Source: UBA1195 sp045598025 (GTDB taxonomy: Bacteria; Bacteroidota; Bacteroidia; Bacteroidales; WCHB1-69). From it: a stretch of 64,000 nucleotides of DNA. The stretch spans positions 1-64,000 of the forward strand of contig JAZLLH010000060.1 of assembly GCA_045598025.1 (NCBI GenBank), written 5' to 3'. The notes beneath the pieces were generated by a model that saw only the letters and a program-made list of their open reading frames with translations, had not been told where the DNA came from and ran no database searches. The position numbers were made by a program, and so were the translations under genes. This document shows, piece after piece, positions 54,786-62,690 of this stretch (position 1 is the stretch's first letter; each line of letters begins with the position of its first letter).

Positions 54786-56996
54786 ATGGATAAGGTAACC
54801 ATAGTCCCCTTTGCCAAACTGAATACCGGATTCATTGACGGGGAATACATTCCCAAAGGAAAGGACGAATACTATCTGAGGGAACTGCAAAGCAAAAAAA
54901 TCATTAAGGTCAGGAACGGATGGCGGCATCTGACATCCAAGGAAATAGAAATTCTGGTCAAAAACAACAACGTATCAGACAATTGGGACCAGATTTTCGT
55001 TACCGACCCCTTCGAACCCACCCTGATTGTCGGCAACAATTTCCACGGACTCATCCGCATCGGATCCATGAGTTACAACGTACTGCAGTATCATGATCTG
55101 CAGCTTCCCATAGGCATCACGAACAGCAATATCGTCAGTTGCGACCTGGGAAACAATGTAGCGATACATGAAGTCCACTACCTGGCCAACTATATTATCG
55201 GCGACCTCTGCATACTGTTCAACATACAGGAAATGAGTGCTACCAACCATGCCAAATTCGGCAACGGAATCATCAAAAAGGGCGAACCGGAAAACGTCCG
55301 GGTGCACATTGAACTGATAAATGAATCCGGTGAGCGCAGCATCCTACCCTTTGACGGTATCATTACCGGAGATGCCTATATGTGGGCCAAATACATAGAC
55401 GATGATCCGCTGCAGAAACGCCTGGTTGAAATCACACAGAACACTTTTGACGACCGCCGAGGATACTACGGCACCCTCGGCTGCTCCAGCGTCATCAAAA
55501 ACAGCCTGATCATCAAGGATGCCAAAATAGGAGAATTCTGCTACATCAAAGGAGCCAGCAAAATCAAAAACATCACCATACACTCCAGCGAGAAGGAACC
55601 CACACAAATCGGAGAAGGCTGCATACTGGTCAACGGCATTATCGGCTACGGATGCCATATTTTCTATTCCATCACAGCCATACGCTTCATCATCGGAAAC
55701 AATTCCAATCTGAAATACGGTGCCCGTCTGATCAATTCCTTCATGGGGGACAATTCCACCATTTCCTGCTGTGAAGTGCTGAACAACCTTATTTTCCCGG
55801 CGCATGAACAGCACCACAACAATTCCTTCCTGATTTCGAGCGTAGTAATGGGACAGAGCAATATTGCTGCCGGTGCTACACTGGGATCCAACCACAACAG
55901 CCGCACGGCAGACGGCGAGATCCAGGCAGGACGCGGTTTCTGGCCGGGACTTTGCGCCAGCATCAAACACAATTCCCGCTTTGCCTCCTACACCTTGCTT
56001 TCCAAGGCCGATTATCCGGCCGAACTGGACATTCAATTGCCTTTTTCATTGGTCAACAACAACCAACAGGCCAATGAACTGGAAGTTATGCCCGCCTATT
56101 GGTGGATGTACAATATGTTTGCCCTGGCCCGCAATACGGATAAATACCGCAAACGCGACAAGCGGGTTTCCAAAGTGCAGCATATTGAATTTGACACCTA
56201 TGCCCCGGATACCATGGAAGAGGTCATACTGGGACGCAAACTGTTGGAAATCTTTACAGCCAAGGCCTGGTACAGAGTCCATGGAAAATCCACGGAAAAC
56301 GTCAGTACGAAAAAATTGAGGGATGTCGGCAAGAAACTGCTCAACAAGGAACCGGAAGAAGTCGGCCGTCTGGATATTTTCGGAGACCGCATGGAAAAAA
56401 GCAAGCGTAACTGCCGCATACTGAAAGCGTACGAAGCCTATCACGCCTATGGAGACATGCTGATTCATTACGGAGTCCGCAATGTCATCCGATTCATCGA
56501 AGACAACAAAATCACTCATTTCAGTGAAGTAGTCAAGGAATTGGGAAAAAACCACCGGCGCCAGAAAATATGGATCAACCTGGGCGGACAAATCATGATG
56601 GAAAAGGATTTGGACCACATCCGTACCGACATTGTTTCCGGAACCCTGAACAGTTGGAAAGACATTCACAAGCGCTATGATGAAATATGGAAACGCTACC
56701 CGACCGACAAACAGAGCCATGCCTACCTCTCGCTCTGCTATCTGCTGGAAACGCACAATCTGACCGAGATTCAGTGGAAAGACATGCTGAAGGAAGCATT
56801 ACGAATACAGCAATTCATCTGCGATCAGGTATTTGAATCCCGCAACAAGGATTACAGCAATCCGTTCCGCCACATCACCACGCGCAACGAAGCCGAATTC
56901 CTGAAACTCTACGGTAAAATTGAGGACATCAGTTTTGTCCGACAGACAAAAGAAGAAACGGAAGCCTTCATACAGAAGATAAATTCCCTGTTGTAA
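54786..56996 (+). CDS. DUF4954-family protein with left-handed beta-helix
   Basis: The 736-residue protein has no signal peptide. Its middle third (about 95-430) looks like a hexapeptide-repeat left-handed beta-helix (IGEFCYIKGASKIKNITIHS, IGEGCILVNGIIGYGC, IGNNSNLKYGARLINSFMGDNS, GQSNIAAGATLGSNHNSR), the fold seen in acyl- and nucleotidyl-transferases. The C-terminal 300 residues are mostly helical with many charged residues. The family is labelled DUF4954 in Bacteroidetes as I recall; no catalytic assignment can be made. It lies 7 bases after an exported nitroreductase gene and ends at a terminator. Confidence 0.82.
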   Translation: MDKVTIVPFAKLNTGFIDGEYIPKGKDEYYLRELQSKKIIKVRNGWRHLTSKEIEILVKNNNVSDNWDQIFVTDPFEPTLIVGNNFHGLIRIGSMSYNVLQYHDLQLPIGITNSNIVSCDLGNNVAIHEVHYLANYIIGDLCILFNIQEMSATNHAKFGNGIIKKGEPENVRVHIELINESGERSILPFDGIITGDAYMWAKYIDDDPLQKRLVEITQNTFDDRRGYYGTLGCSSVIKNSLIIKDAKIGEFCYIKGASKIKNITIHSSEKEPTQIGEGCILVNGIIGYGCHIFYSITAIRFIIGNNSNLKYGARLINSFMGDNSTISCCEVLNNLIFPAHEQHHNNSFLISSVVMGQSNIAAGATLGSNHNSRTADGEIQAGRGFWPGLCASIKHNSRFASYTLLSKADYPAELDIQLPFSLVNNNQQANELEVMPAYWWMYNMFALARNTDKYRKRDKRVSKVQHIEFDTYAPDTMEEVILGRKLLEIFTAKAWYRVHGKSTENVSTKKLRDVGKKLLNKEPEEVGRLDIFGDRMEKSKRNCRILKAYEAYHAYGDMLIHYGVRNVIRFIEDNKITHFSEVVKELGKNHRRQKIWINLGGQIMMEKDLDHIRTDIVSGTLNSWKDIHKRYDEIWKRYPTDKQSHAYLSLCYLLETHNLTEIQWKDMLKEALRIQQFICDQVFESRNKDYSNPFRHITTRNEAEFLKLYGKIEDISFVRQTKEETEAFIQKINSLL

Positions 56997-57002
56997 AATA
57001 GC

Positions 57003-57036
57003 AAAAAGAGGGTGTCCTTTAAACACTCTCTTTTTT
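57003..57036 (+). terminator. Intrinsic terminator of the nitroreductase-DUF4954 operon
   Basis: Stem GAGGGTGT (57008-57015) and ACACTCTC (57023-57030), with one G-T pair, flanked by A and T tracts; 6 bases after the stop codon. Confidence 0.8.
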
Positions 57037-57215
57037 ACTGTTTGGTTAATGTGTTTATTCTTCGCACATGTTATTATGACCGGAAAGATATGCGGAAAAG
57101 GGTTTTCACTCCATGGATACAATGTGCCATGAATACAATTCTTTTCCAGGTAGAAAAAAAGACAAATGCACACAGAATGGATGTGAATAGAATGTAAATC
57201 GTCATTTCAATGCAC

Positions 57216-57245
57216 AAAAAAAGCGGCGCAAGCGCCGCTTTTTTT
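57216..57245. terminator. Intrinsic terminator of the lipoprotein gene at 57262 (bidirectional)
   Basis: GC-rich stem GCGGCG / CGCCGC flanked by seven A and seven T, 17 bases after the minus-strand stop. The 57037-57215 stretch between the two terminators shows no gene. Confidence 0.9.
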
Positions 57246-57261
57246 GTTACACTGAAAATGT

Positions 57262-57726
57262 TTATTTTTTGTTGTTCAGTCTGTTGGAAATAGCGTTGGC
57301 AGCAGCCTTGGCACCTTCGTCAACGGCTTTTTTACCGGCAGCGGCAGCTTTTTCCTTCACGCAACGATTGTATTCAGCTTTCATTTCAGCCTGGAAATCG
57401 GCATCGTTCATGTAGGCGGCATAGGTCTGTTCCAGGATGGCCTTGATGCAGGCTTCCACGGAAGCGGGATCAGTCTGATAGCAGTTGCATTTTGCACGAC
57501 CGGCTTCGCGAGCTTTGGAAAGAATTTCTTCCTTGTTGGCAGCGGGAGCTTCAACAACTTCAGCGGCTTCTGCAGGAGCAGCTTCCACTTCTTCGACAAC
57601 GGCTTCTTCTTCCACGACGGTGGAGTCGATAGCTTCAACTTCTTCTTCCGTGTTCTTGTTTCCGCAGGAAACAGCGATAGCAGCTGCGAACAGCATGCTT
57701 CCGAAAATCATAATTCCTTTTTTCAT
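57262..57726 (-). CDS. Small Glu/Ala-rich lipoprotein, unknown function
   Basis: The 154-residue protein has a lipoprotein signal (MKKGIMIFGSMLFAAAIAVSC, Cys21). Residues about 25-62 are dominated by Glu, Val and Ala (EEEVEA..VVEEEAVVEEVE), followed by a helical region with three or four Cys (AKCNCYQ, VEACIKA, NRCVKEK) and a Lys/Ala tail. I do not recognise it. It has its own promoter and terminator, so it is likely an independently expressed, abundant envelope protein. Confidence 0.8.
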   Translation of the reverse strand: MKKGIMIFGSMLFAAAIAVSCGNKNTEEEVEAIDSTVVEEEAVVEEVEAAPAEAAEVVEAPAANKEEILSKAREAGRAKCNCYQTDPASVEACIKAILEQTYAAYMNDADFQAEMKAEYNRCVKEKAAAAGKKAVDEGAKAAANAISNRLNNKK

Positions 57727-57778
57727 GTTTGTTTTTTTTTTAGATGTTTTTAATTGTTTTCAATTCGTGAAAAATTTT

Positions 57779-57787
57779 GCAAAAGTA
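57779..57787 (-). promoter_or_regulatory. -7 promoter element for the Glu/Ala-rich lipoprotein
   Basis: TACTTTTGC on the minus strand, 53 bases before the start at 57726. Confidence 0.7.
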
Positions 57788-57831
57788 TACAAATACTGCA
57801 TACGAAATTGCGCTTTTTTGATTTTTTTTTT

Positions 57832-58530
57832 TTACAGTTCCCCCTTGCTCAAAACTTTAAACAGAGATCGGACCTCATCCTCATCCGTTTCCAGATAGGA
57901 TGCATCCTTGGAAAGTTTCTTGCAGGAAGCATGCAGTTCATCCACCCCGGTGATACTGGCAATCTCCGCTGCGTTGGCAGACGCAATACCTGCCCCGGCC
58001 ATAATGAGTATACGATCTGCCGCCTGCTCTTTCAGACGACGAAGCATTCCCAGCCCCTGATAGGCATTTTTTTCACCTCCGGAAGTCAACAGCCTGTGAC
58101 AACCGCAGGCAATAACATCCTCCAAAGCCTTTTCCTTGTCGACGGCAAGGTCAAAAGCTCTATGAAATGTCACTTCCATGGGTGCCGCCAGACGGACGAT
58201 TTCCCGGGTGCGCTCCATATCCACACTCCGGTCCGCACGCAGAAAACCTGTCACAACGGCAGATACACCCAACTGCTTACATACCTGTACATCCTGCTTC
58301 ATCACCTCGTATTCTGCCTCCGTATAGCAAAAGGAACCCGCACGGCTTCTGATCAGCACGTGCGTACGCAACTGCAAGGTCTTTACACAATAATTGATCA
58401 GGGCCAAGGAAGGCGTTACTCCTCCCGACTCCAACGCTCCGCACAATTCAACGCGCACGGCACCGGCCTTTTTTGCATTCAGGGCCGATTGGGCCGATGC
58501 TACACAGATTTCGATATGGGATATGTCCAT
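57832..58530 (-). CDS. cutC: CutC family protein
   Basis: The 232-residue TIM-barrel protein has the CutC signature VELCGALESGGVTPS, with HVLIRSRAGSFCYTEAEYEVM and LLTSGGEKNAYQGL. The name comes from a supposed copper role in E. coli that is now doubted; the activity is unknown. It is 11 bases after the PHP phosphatase gene and last in a three-gene unit with ruvC. Confidence 0.93.
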   Translation of the reverse strand: MDISHIEICVASAQSALNAKKAGAVRVELCGALESGGVTPSLALINYCVKTLQLRTHVLIRSRAGSFCYTEAEYEVMKQDVQVCKQLGVSAVVTGFLRADRSVDMERTREIVRLAAPMEVTFHRAFDLAVDKEKALEDVIACGCHRLLTSGGEKNAYQGLGMLRRLKEQAADRILIMAGAGIASANAAEIASITGVDELHASCKKLSKDASYLETDEDEVRSLFKVLSKGEL

Positions 58531-58541
58531 TGGTTTAAGTA

Positions 58542-59360
58542 TTAAATAATGTCTACGATTTCCGGATAGGAAATTTCCCGCAAAAAGGCATAGGCCCCTT
58601 CATCATAGGGTAATTCCTCCGGCTGATGCGCATCGTTTCCGACCACGACGGGTATGCGCATTTCCTTCATGCGCCGGATTATGGAACGGGAAGGATAGAA
58701 ATCCGGATGACGGCCCTTGTAAAGACCGCGTGTATTGATCTCGCACAGGCAACCGCTCTCCCGGATGAGTTCCAGGGTTTCGCTCACCAGGGAGACGTAC
58801 CAAGGTTCATCCGCATGAAAATAACGGTTGCGGTTATGCATTTCTATTTTGTTGAAATGTCCGACGATGTCTGGCTTCTGCGTCTGAATCATTTCGTTGT
58901 TCTGCTCGTAAAACGCTTTGACTCCGGCACGGATATCTCCGCCGAATACAGACTGCAGGCCTTCATCATAACGTTCGTAGCGGCTGCCGTCTATGGACCA
59001 GAAATCCGTTCCCTTGTCCCTATTGACAATATGGACGGAACCTATACAATAATCAAGACCGCACTCCTTTTTCAGGGAAGAAAAATCATCCATGACTCCG
59101 GGAATGTAGTCGATTTCCAATCCCAAAGAGAGGCGGATACGTCCGGCATACTCCTGCTGACATTTCCGGACTTCGGACACGTAGGCGGAAAGCTGCTCGG
59201 GACGAATGGCGAATTTGTTTTCGAAAGGGACCGGTGCATGACCGGAAAAACCGAGATGGGTGAATCCGCAGAGGAGCGCCTCCTCCACATAATCCTTCAA
59301 TTCGCCCTTTCCGTCGCAATAATGGGAATGCGTATGGTAATTGGAATGTATCTGCATCAT
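58542..59360 (-). CDS. PHP-domain histidinol-phosphatase-like protein
   Basis: The 272-residue protein from the ATG at 59360 (MMQIHSNYHTHSHYCDG) has PHP metal motifs: NYHTHSHYCDG, GFSGHAP, GLEIDY, GSVHI, GHFN and GNDAH. It resembles HisJ-type histidinol-phosphatases that release phosphate in histidine synthesis; no other his genes are nearby, so another phosphomonoester is possible. It starts 2 bases after the ruvC stop. A longer start at 59420 would lie inside ruvC. Confidence 0.88.
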   Translation of the reverse strand: MMQIHSNYHTHSHYCDGKGELKDYVEEALLCGFTHLGFSGHAPVPFENKFAIRPEQLSAYVSEVRKCQQEYAGRIRLSLGLEIDYIPGVMDDFSSLKKECGLDYCIGSVHIVNRDKGTDFWSIDGSRYERYDEGLQSVFGGDIRAGVKAFYEQNNEMIQTQKPDIVGHFNKIEMHNRNRYFHADEPWYVSLVSETLELIRESGCLCEINTRGLYKGRHPDFYPSRSIIRRMKEMRIPVVVGNDAHQPEELPYDEGAYAFLREISYPEIVDII

Positions 59361-59362
59361 TT

Positions 59363-59944
59363 TCAACTGTTCGTATCGGAAATAATACGGTCTCTGTTTC
59401 GGTTCAGGAATTGCTCCCACCCCTTGGACCCGCCGGAAGAAGGAACGAAAGAGGTACTTTCGTAATGATGGCAGAGCGCGATGCCGAGAGCATCCGTTGC
59501 ATCCAGATAGGCAGGAGTTTCCGAAACATTCAGTATGCGCGCCAGCATGGCGGCCAACTGTTCTTTGGAAGCATTGCCGTTGCCGGTAACAGCCTGTTTG
59601 ACCTTACGCGGCGTATACTCGAACACCGGAATCTCCCGGTGCAATGCAACCGCCATGGCAATGCCCTGCGCCCTACCCAACTTCAGCATGGACTGCACAT
59701 TTTTACCATAGAAAGGTTCTTCTATGGCCAGCACATCCGGATGGAAACGGTCGACCAAGGTACTCACGTCCTCAAATATCTCTTTCAGCCGCAAGGCCAT
59801 GGAATTTTTAGAGGAAAAAGTCAGGGCTCCCATTTCAAGGACACGCAACTGCTTCTGCTTCACTTCCAGAAATGCATACCCCATGACGCGGGTGCCGGGG
59901 TCAATCCCCATAATAATCTGTTCCGATACGTTTTCCTGTTTCAT
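59363..59944 (-). CDS. ruvC: Holliday junction resolvase
   Basis: The 193-residue protein has the RuvC pattern with the first catalytic Asp in IMGIDPGTRVMGYA (Asp15), the Glu in LAIEEPFYGKNVQSMLKLGRAQG, and the final pair in LDATDALGIALCHH. It cuts Holliday junctions with RuvAB in homologous recombination. Its start codon lies only 3 bases after the T-tract of the serA terminator, so its own promoter must overlap that structure or it depends on read-through. Confidence 0.96.
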   Translation of the reverse strand: MKQENVSEQIIMGIDPGTRVMGYAFLEVKQKQLRVLEMGALTFSSKNSMALRLKEIFEDVSTLVDRFHPDVLAIEEPFYGKNVQSMLKLGRAQGIAMAVALHREIPVFEYTPRKVKQAVTGNGNASKEQLAAMLARILNVSETPAYLDATDALGIALCHHYESTSFVPSSGGSKGWEQFLNRNRDRIISDTNS

Positions 59945-59945
59945 A

Positions 59946-59990
59946 ACAAAAAAAAGAGACGCCGGAACGCCTGGCTCCGTGCGTCTCTTT
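59946..59990 (-). terminator. Intrinsic terminator of serA
   Basis: On the minus strand a 10-base-pair stem (AAAGAGACGC / GCGTCTCTTT) with an extra short inner helix is followed by about nine T. It ends a few bases before the ruvC start codon. Confidence 0.85.
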
Positions 59991-60005
59991 ACCGTAGGAT
60001 GAATC

Positions 60006-60926
60006 CTATTTGTTCACCTGGAATTTGGTGCAACCGGTAGCAAAGAAATTGCTGATCTGATCGGCAGCGGCCAAACCGGCATTGATATTGGCTTCTTCCG
60101 TCTGAGCACCCATTTTTTTCGGGGTGGCGAAATAGCGGCCTTCAAATGCTTTGAAATCGGCGTCGGCATCCGGCATGATGTCGGTGATGTATTTGAGGTC
60201 GGTACGTTCGGCCATCAATTTCAGCAGTTCGGCTTCGTTGATGACTTCCTTACGGGCACTGTTGACCAGAATACCACCCTTGTGCATCTTGCCTACGAGA
60301 GCATAATTGATGCTCTGCTTGGTTTCGGCGGTAGCCGGAATGTGCAGGGAAACTACGTCGCAGGTTTCGAACAAAGCTTCCTGATTGGCCACGGCAGTAG
60401 CAATGCCGGAAGCATTGATCTGTTCGGCGGTCAGGAATGCATCGTACGCATACACTTCCATACCGAAACCTTTGGCGATACGGGCCACGTTACGTCCGAC
60501 ATTACCGAAAGCAAGGATACCGAGTTTCTTGCCCATCAGTTCGGAACCGGATTTGCCGTTGTAGAAATTACGGACAGCGTATACCAGCATACCCATCACC
60601 AATTCGGCGACAGCGTTGGAGTTCTGTCCCGGAGTGTTCATGGCCACAATGCCACGGGCGGTGCAGGCTTCGAGGTCGAGGTTGTCATAACCTGCTCCAG
60701 CACGCACGACGATTTTCAGATTCCTGGCATGATCGATGACTTCCTTCGTCACTTTGTCGGAACGGACGATCAGTGCGTCAGCGTCGGCAACAGCTGCGTA
60801 GAAATCATTGACATCGGTATATTTTTCCAATAAAGCCAAGGTGTGGCCGTTCTTTTCAACTACTTCGCGAATGCCGTCAACGGCAACTTTTGCAAAAGGT
60901 TTTTCAGTTGCTACTAAAACTTTCAT
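60006..60926 (-). CDS. serA: D-3-phosphoglycerate dehydrogenase, short type without ACT domain
   Basis: The 306-residue protein from the ATG at 60926 (MKVLVATEKPF) is a D-2-hydroxyacid dehydrogenase: RAGAGYDNLDL, NTPGQNSNAVAEL, the NAD motif GILAFGNVGRNVA and the substrate Arg225 in NSARKEVIN. Where classical enzymes have TPHIGAST with catalytic His, this one reads TPKKMGAQT, so the His is replaced by Lys (Lys270 or 271), and the usual catalytic Glu motif is also altered (TDIMPDADA). This form is known to me from Bacteroides and the Entamoeba enzyme. It makes 3-phosphohydroxypyruvate, the first step of serine synthesis, and lies directly after serC. Confidence 0.93.
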   Translation of the reverse strand: MKVLVATEKPFAKVAVDGIREVVEKNGHTLALLEKYTDVNDFYAAVADADALIVRSDKVTKEVIDHARNLKIVVRAGAGYDNLDLEACTARGIVAMNTPGQNSNAVAELVMGMLVYAVRNFYNGKSGSELMGKKLGILAFGNVGRNVARIAKGFGMEVYAYDAFLTAEQINASGIATAVANQEALFETCDVVSLHIPATAETKQSINYALVGKMHKGGILVNSARKEVINEAELLKLMAERTDLKYITDIMPDADADFKAFEGRYFATPKKMGAQTEEANINAGLAAADQISNFFATGCTKFQVNK

Positions 60927-60941
60927 GTTTATGTTTTTTGT

Positions 60942-60964
60942 GTGACCGGCATTGCGCCGGTCAC
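60942..60964. promoter_or_regulatory. Perfect stem-loop between serC and serA
   Basis: GTGACCGGC (60942-60950) and GCCGGTCAC (60956-60964) form a 9-base-pair stem with a 5-base loop. On the transcribed minus strand it sits 15 bases before the serA start and has no T-tract, so it is more likely an mRNA stability or translation-control element than a terminator. Confidence 0.6.
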
Positions 60965-60988
60965 TGTTCACTGACTTGTAATTATTAA

Positions 60989-62107
60989 TTATTTGTTGGC
61001 TTTTTCGAAATCCTGCATGCACTGTACCAGGGCTTCAACGGCTTCGATGGTGCAGGCATTGTACAGGCTGGCGCGGAAACCGCCGACACTGCGGTGACCC
61101 TTGATACCGACCATGCCGCGTTCTTTTGCGAATGCCATGAAAGCATCCTGCAGGTTTTCACGACCTTCGGCCATGACCCAGCAGTGGTTCATGATGGAAC
61201 GGTCTTCCTTGCATTCCACGGTGCCGCGGAACATGCTGTTGCGGTCGATTTCTTCGTACAGCATAGCGGATTTTTTCAGGTTGATCTTGTTCATTTCAGC
61301 CACACCGCCGATGGTGTTCTTCACCCACTTCAAGGTTTCGTGCATGACGAAAATCGGAAGTACGGGAGGCGTATTGAACATGGAAATGTTCTTGGCTTCT
61401 TCCACAGCGTGAGTACGGTAATCCACCATGGTAGGCAGCGGATTCATATACTGACGGTCGGTAATTTTGCCGAGGATGTCTTTGCGGACAATGACGAAGG
61501 TAACACCGGCAGGACCGACATTCTTCTGGGCACCACCGTAAATCAGACCGTATTTGGTCACGTCCACGGGACGGCTCATGATATCGGAACTCATGTCAGC
61601 GACCAGCATGACGTTGTTGATTTCGCTGGCGGCGAAGTCCTTGCGGATTTCCGTTCCGTAAATGGTATTGTTCGTCGTGATGTGGAAATAATCGGCATCG
61701 GCAGGAACAGTCCATCCTTTGGGAATATAGCTGTAGGTCTTGTCTTCAGAAGAAGCAACGATAACGGTTTCACCGAAATTTTTGGCTTCTTTGGCGGCTT
61801 TCTTTGCCCAGACGCCCGTCTGCAGATAGGCAGCCTTTTTGTTCAACAGATTGGCAGGAACCGTCATGAACTGGGTGCTGGCACCACCACCGAGGAACAA
61901 TACTTCGTATTCGGCAGGAATGTTCAGCAGTTCACGCCACAACTGACGGGTTTCTTCCATGGTACGTTCCCAACCCGGAGTGCGGTGGGAGATTTCCATC
62001 AGACCGATACCGGTGTTGTCAAAATCACGGATGGCGTTGATAGTAGATTCAACGGCCTCTTTCGGCAGTACGCAGGGACCTGCATTGAAATTATAAGCTG
62101 TTTTCAT
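60989..62107 (-). CDS. serC: Phosphoserine aminotransferase
   Basis: The 372-residue protein from the ATG at 62107 ([18 protein letters not shown]) has the SerC signature: [20 protein letters not shown], the PLP-lysine in [13 protein letters not shown], and [10 protein letters not shown] at the end. It converts 3-phosphohydroxypyruvate to phosphoserine and also acts in pyridoxal-phosphate synthesis. It is transcribed just ahead of serA with a hairpin in the 62-base gap; no clear -7 box of its own is seen in the 29 bases after the upstream lipoprotein. Confidence 0.96.
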   Translation of the reverse strand: MKTAYNFNAGPCVLPKEAVESTINAIRDFDNTGIGLMEISHRTPGWERTMEETRQLWRELLNIPAEYEVLFLGGGASTQFMTVPANLLNKKAAYLQTGVWAKKAAKEAKNFGETVIVASSEDKTYSYIPKGWTVPADADYFHITTNNTIYGTEIRKDFAASEINNVMLVADMSSDIMSRPVDVTKYGLIYGGAQKNVGPAGVTFVIVRKDILGKITDRQYMNPLPTMVDYRTHAVEEAKNISMFNTPPVLPIFVMHETLKWVKNTIGGVAEMNKINLKKSAMLYEEIDRNSMFRGTVECKEDRSIMNHCWVMAEGRENLQDAFMAFAKERGMVGIKGHRSVGGFRASLYNACTIEAVEALVQCMQDFEKANK

Positions 62108-62136
62108 GTCTTTTATTTTGGATTTTAAATGGTTAA

Positions 62137-62511
62137 TTATTTGCAAATGATTTCGATATTTTCCACTTGTTCACCGGCCACCTTGTAGCTCTTGGTGCGG
62201 GAAGTATAGGTTACAGGCTGTGCAAACAATTCCGTGTCCGTGTAGGAGGCCGAAATCTGGTAGGTACCGTCAGGGACAGCGGTGAAAGCGAAACTTCCGT
62301 CACTCTTTGCCGTGATTTTTTTGATATAGGCTTCTGCCGTGGAATTGTGCAGATACAGCGTGGCGCCATGGGCGACATTGGTTTCTTCCAGATCGCCGTC
62401 ATAGAATTTGACTACACCCTGAAGGGTATTATTGTCCTTCACTTCTTCGGGCTTGCAAGCGGTAAGGGCCACAGTGCAGCCGACTAATAAAAACAAAAAG
62501 AGCTTTTTCAT
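62137..62511 (-). CDS. Small lipoprotein with a carboxypeptidase-regulatory-like domain
   Basis: The 124-residue protein has a lipoprotein signal ([19 protein letters not shown], Cys19) and a single beta-sandwich (about 28-120, [39 protein letters not shown]) of the type found at the start of TonB-dependent receptors. It could be a surface or periplasmic binding module. It precedes serC by 29 bases on the same strand; co-transcription would be unusual but cannot be excluded. Confidence 0.8.
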   Translation of the reverse strand: MKKLFLFLLVGCTVALTACKPEEVKDNNTLQGVVKFYDGDLEETNVAHGATLYLHNSTAEAYIKKITAKSDGSFAFTAVPDGTYQISASYTDTELFAQPVTYTSRTKSYKVAGEQVENIEIICK

Positions 62512-62540
62512 GTGCTATTGGTTTATGGTTAAAAACTGCT

Positions 62541-62549
62541 GCAAAGATA
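62541..62549 (-). promoter_or_regulatory. -7 promoter element for the lipoprotein (and possibly serC-serA)
   Basis: TATCTTTGC on the minus strand, 30 bases before the start at 62511. Confidence 0.6.
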
Positions 62550-62622
62550 GTCATATTTCCAACATGAAGTGCCATTTTCCAAATTTAATTTTCACCACAG
62601 CAAAACCTATCTCCATTTTGTA

Positions 62623-62631
62623 TAATTTTGC
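62623..62631 (+). promoter_or_regulatory. -7 promoter element for the AddB-like gene
   Basis: TAATTTTGC, 60 bases before the ATG at 62691. A further in-frame ATG at 62640 lies almost at the transcription start and is less likely. Confidence 0.6.
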
Positions 62632-62690
62632 ACCCTCGCATGCCTGCACCGGCAGCCTTTCCGAACAGAAAAACAAAAAAAGAGAGATTC

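Noticed and set aside
57037..57215. Possible small RNA between two terminators
   Set aside because: No promoter word, no stable fold noticed, no tRNA-like pattern; nothing supports a gene.
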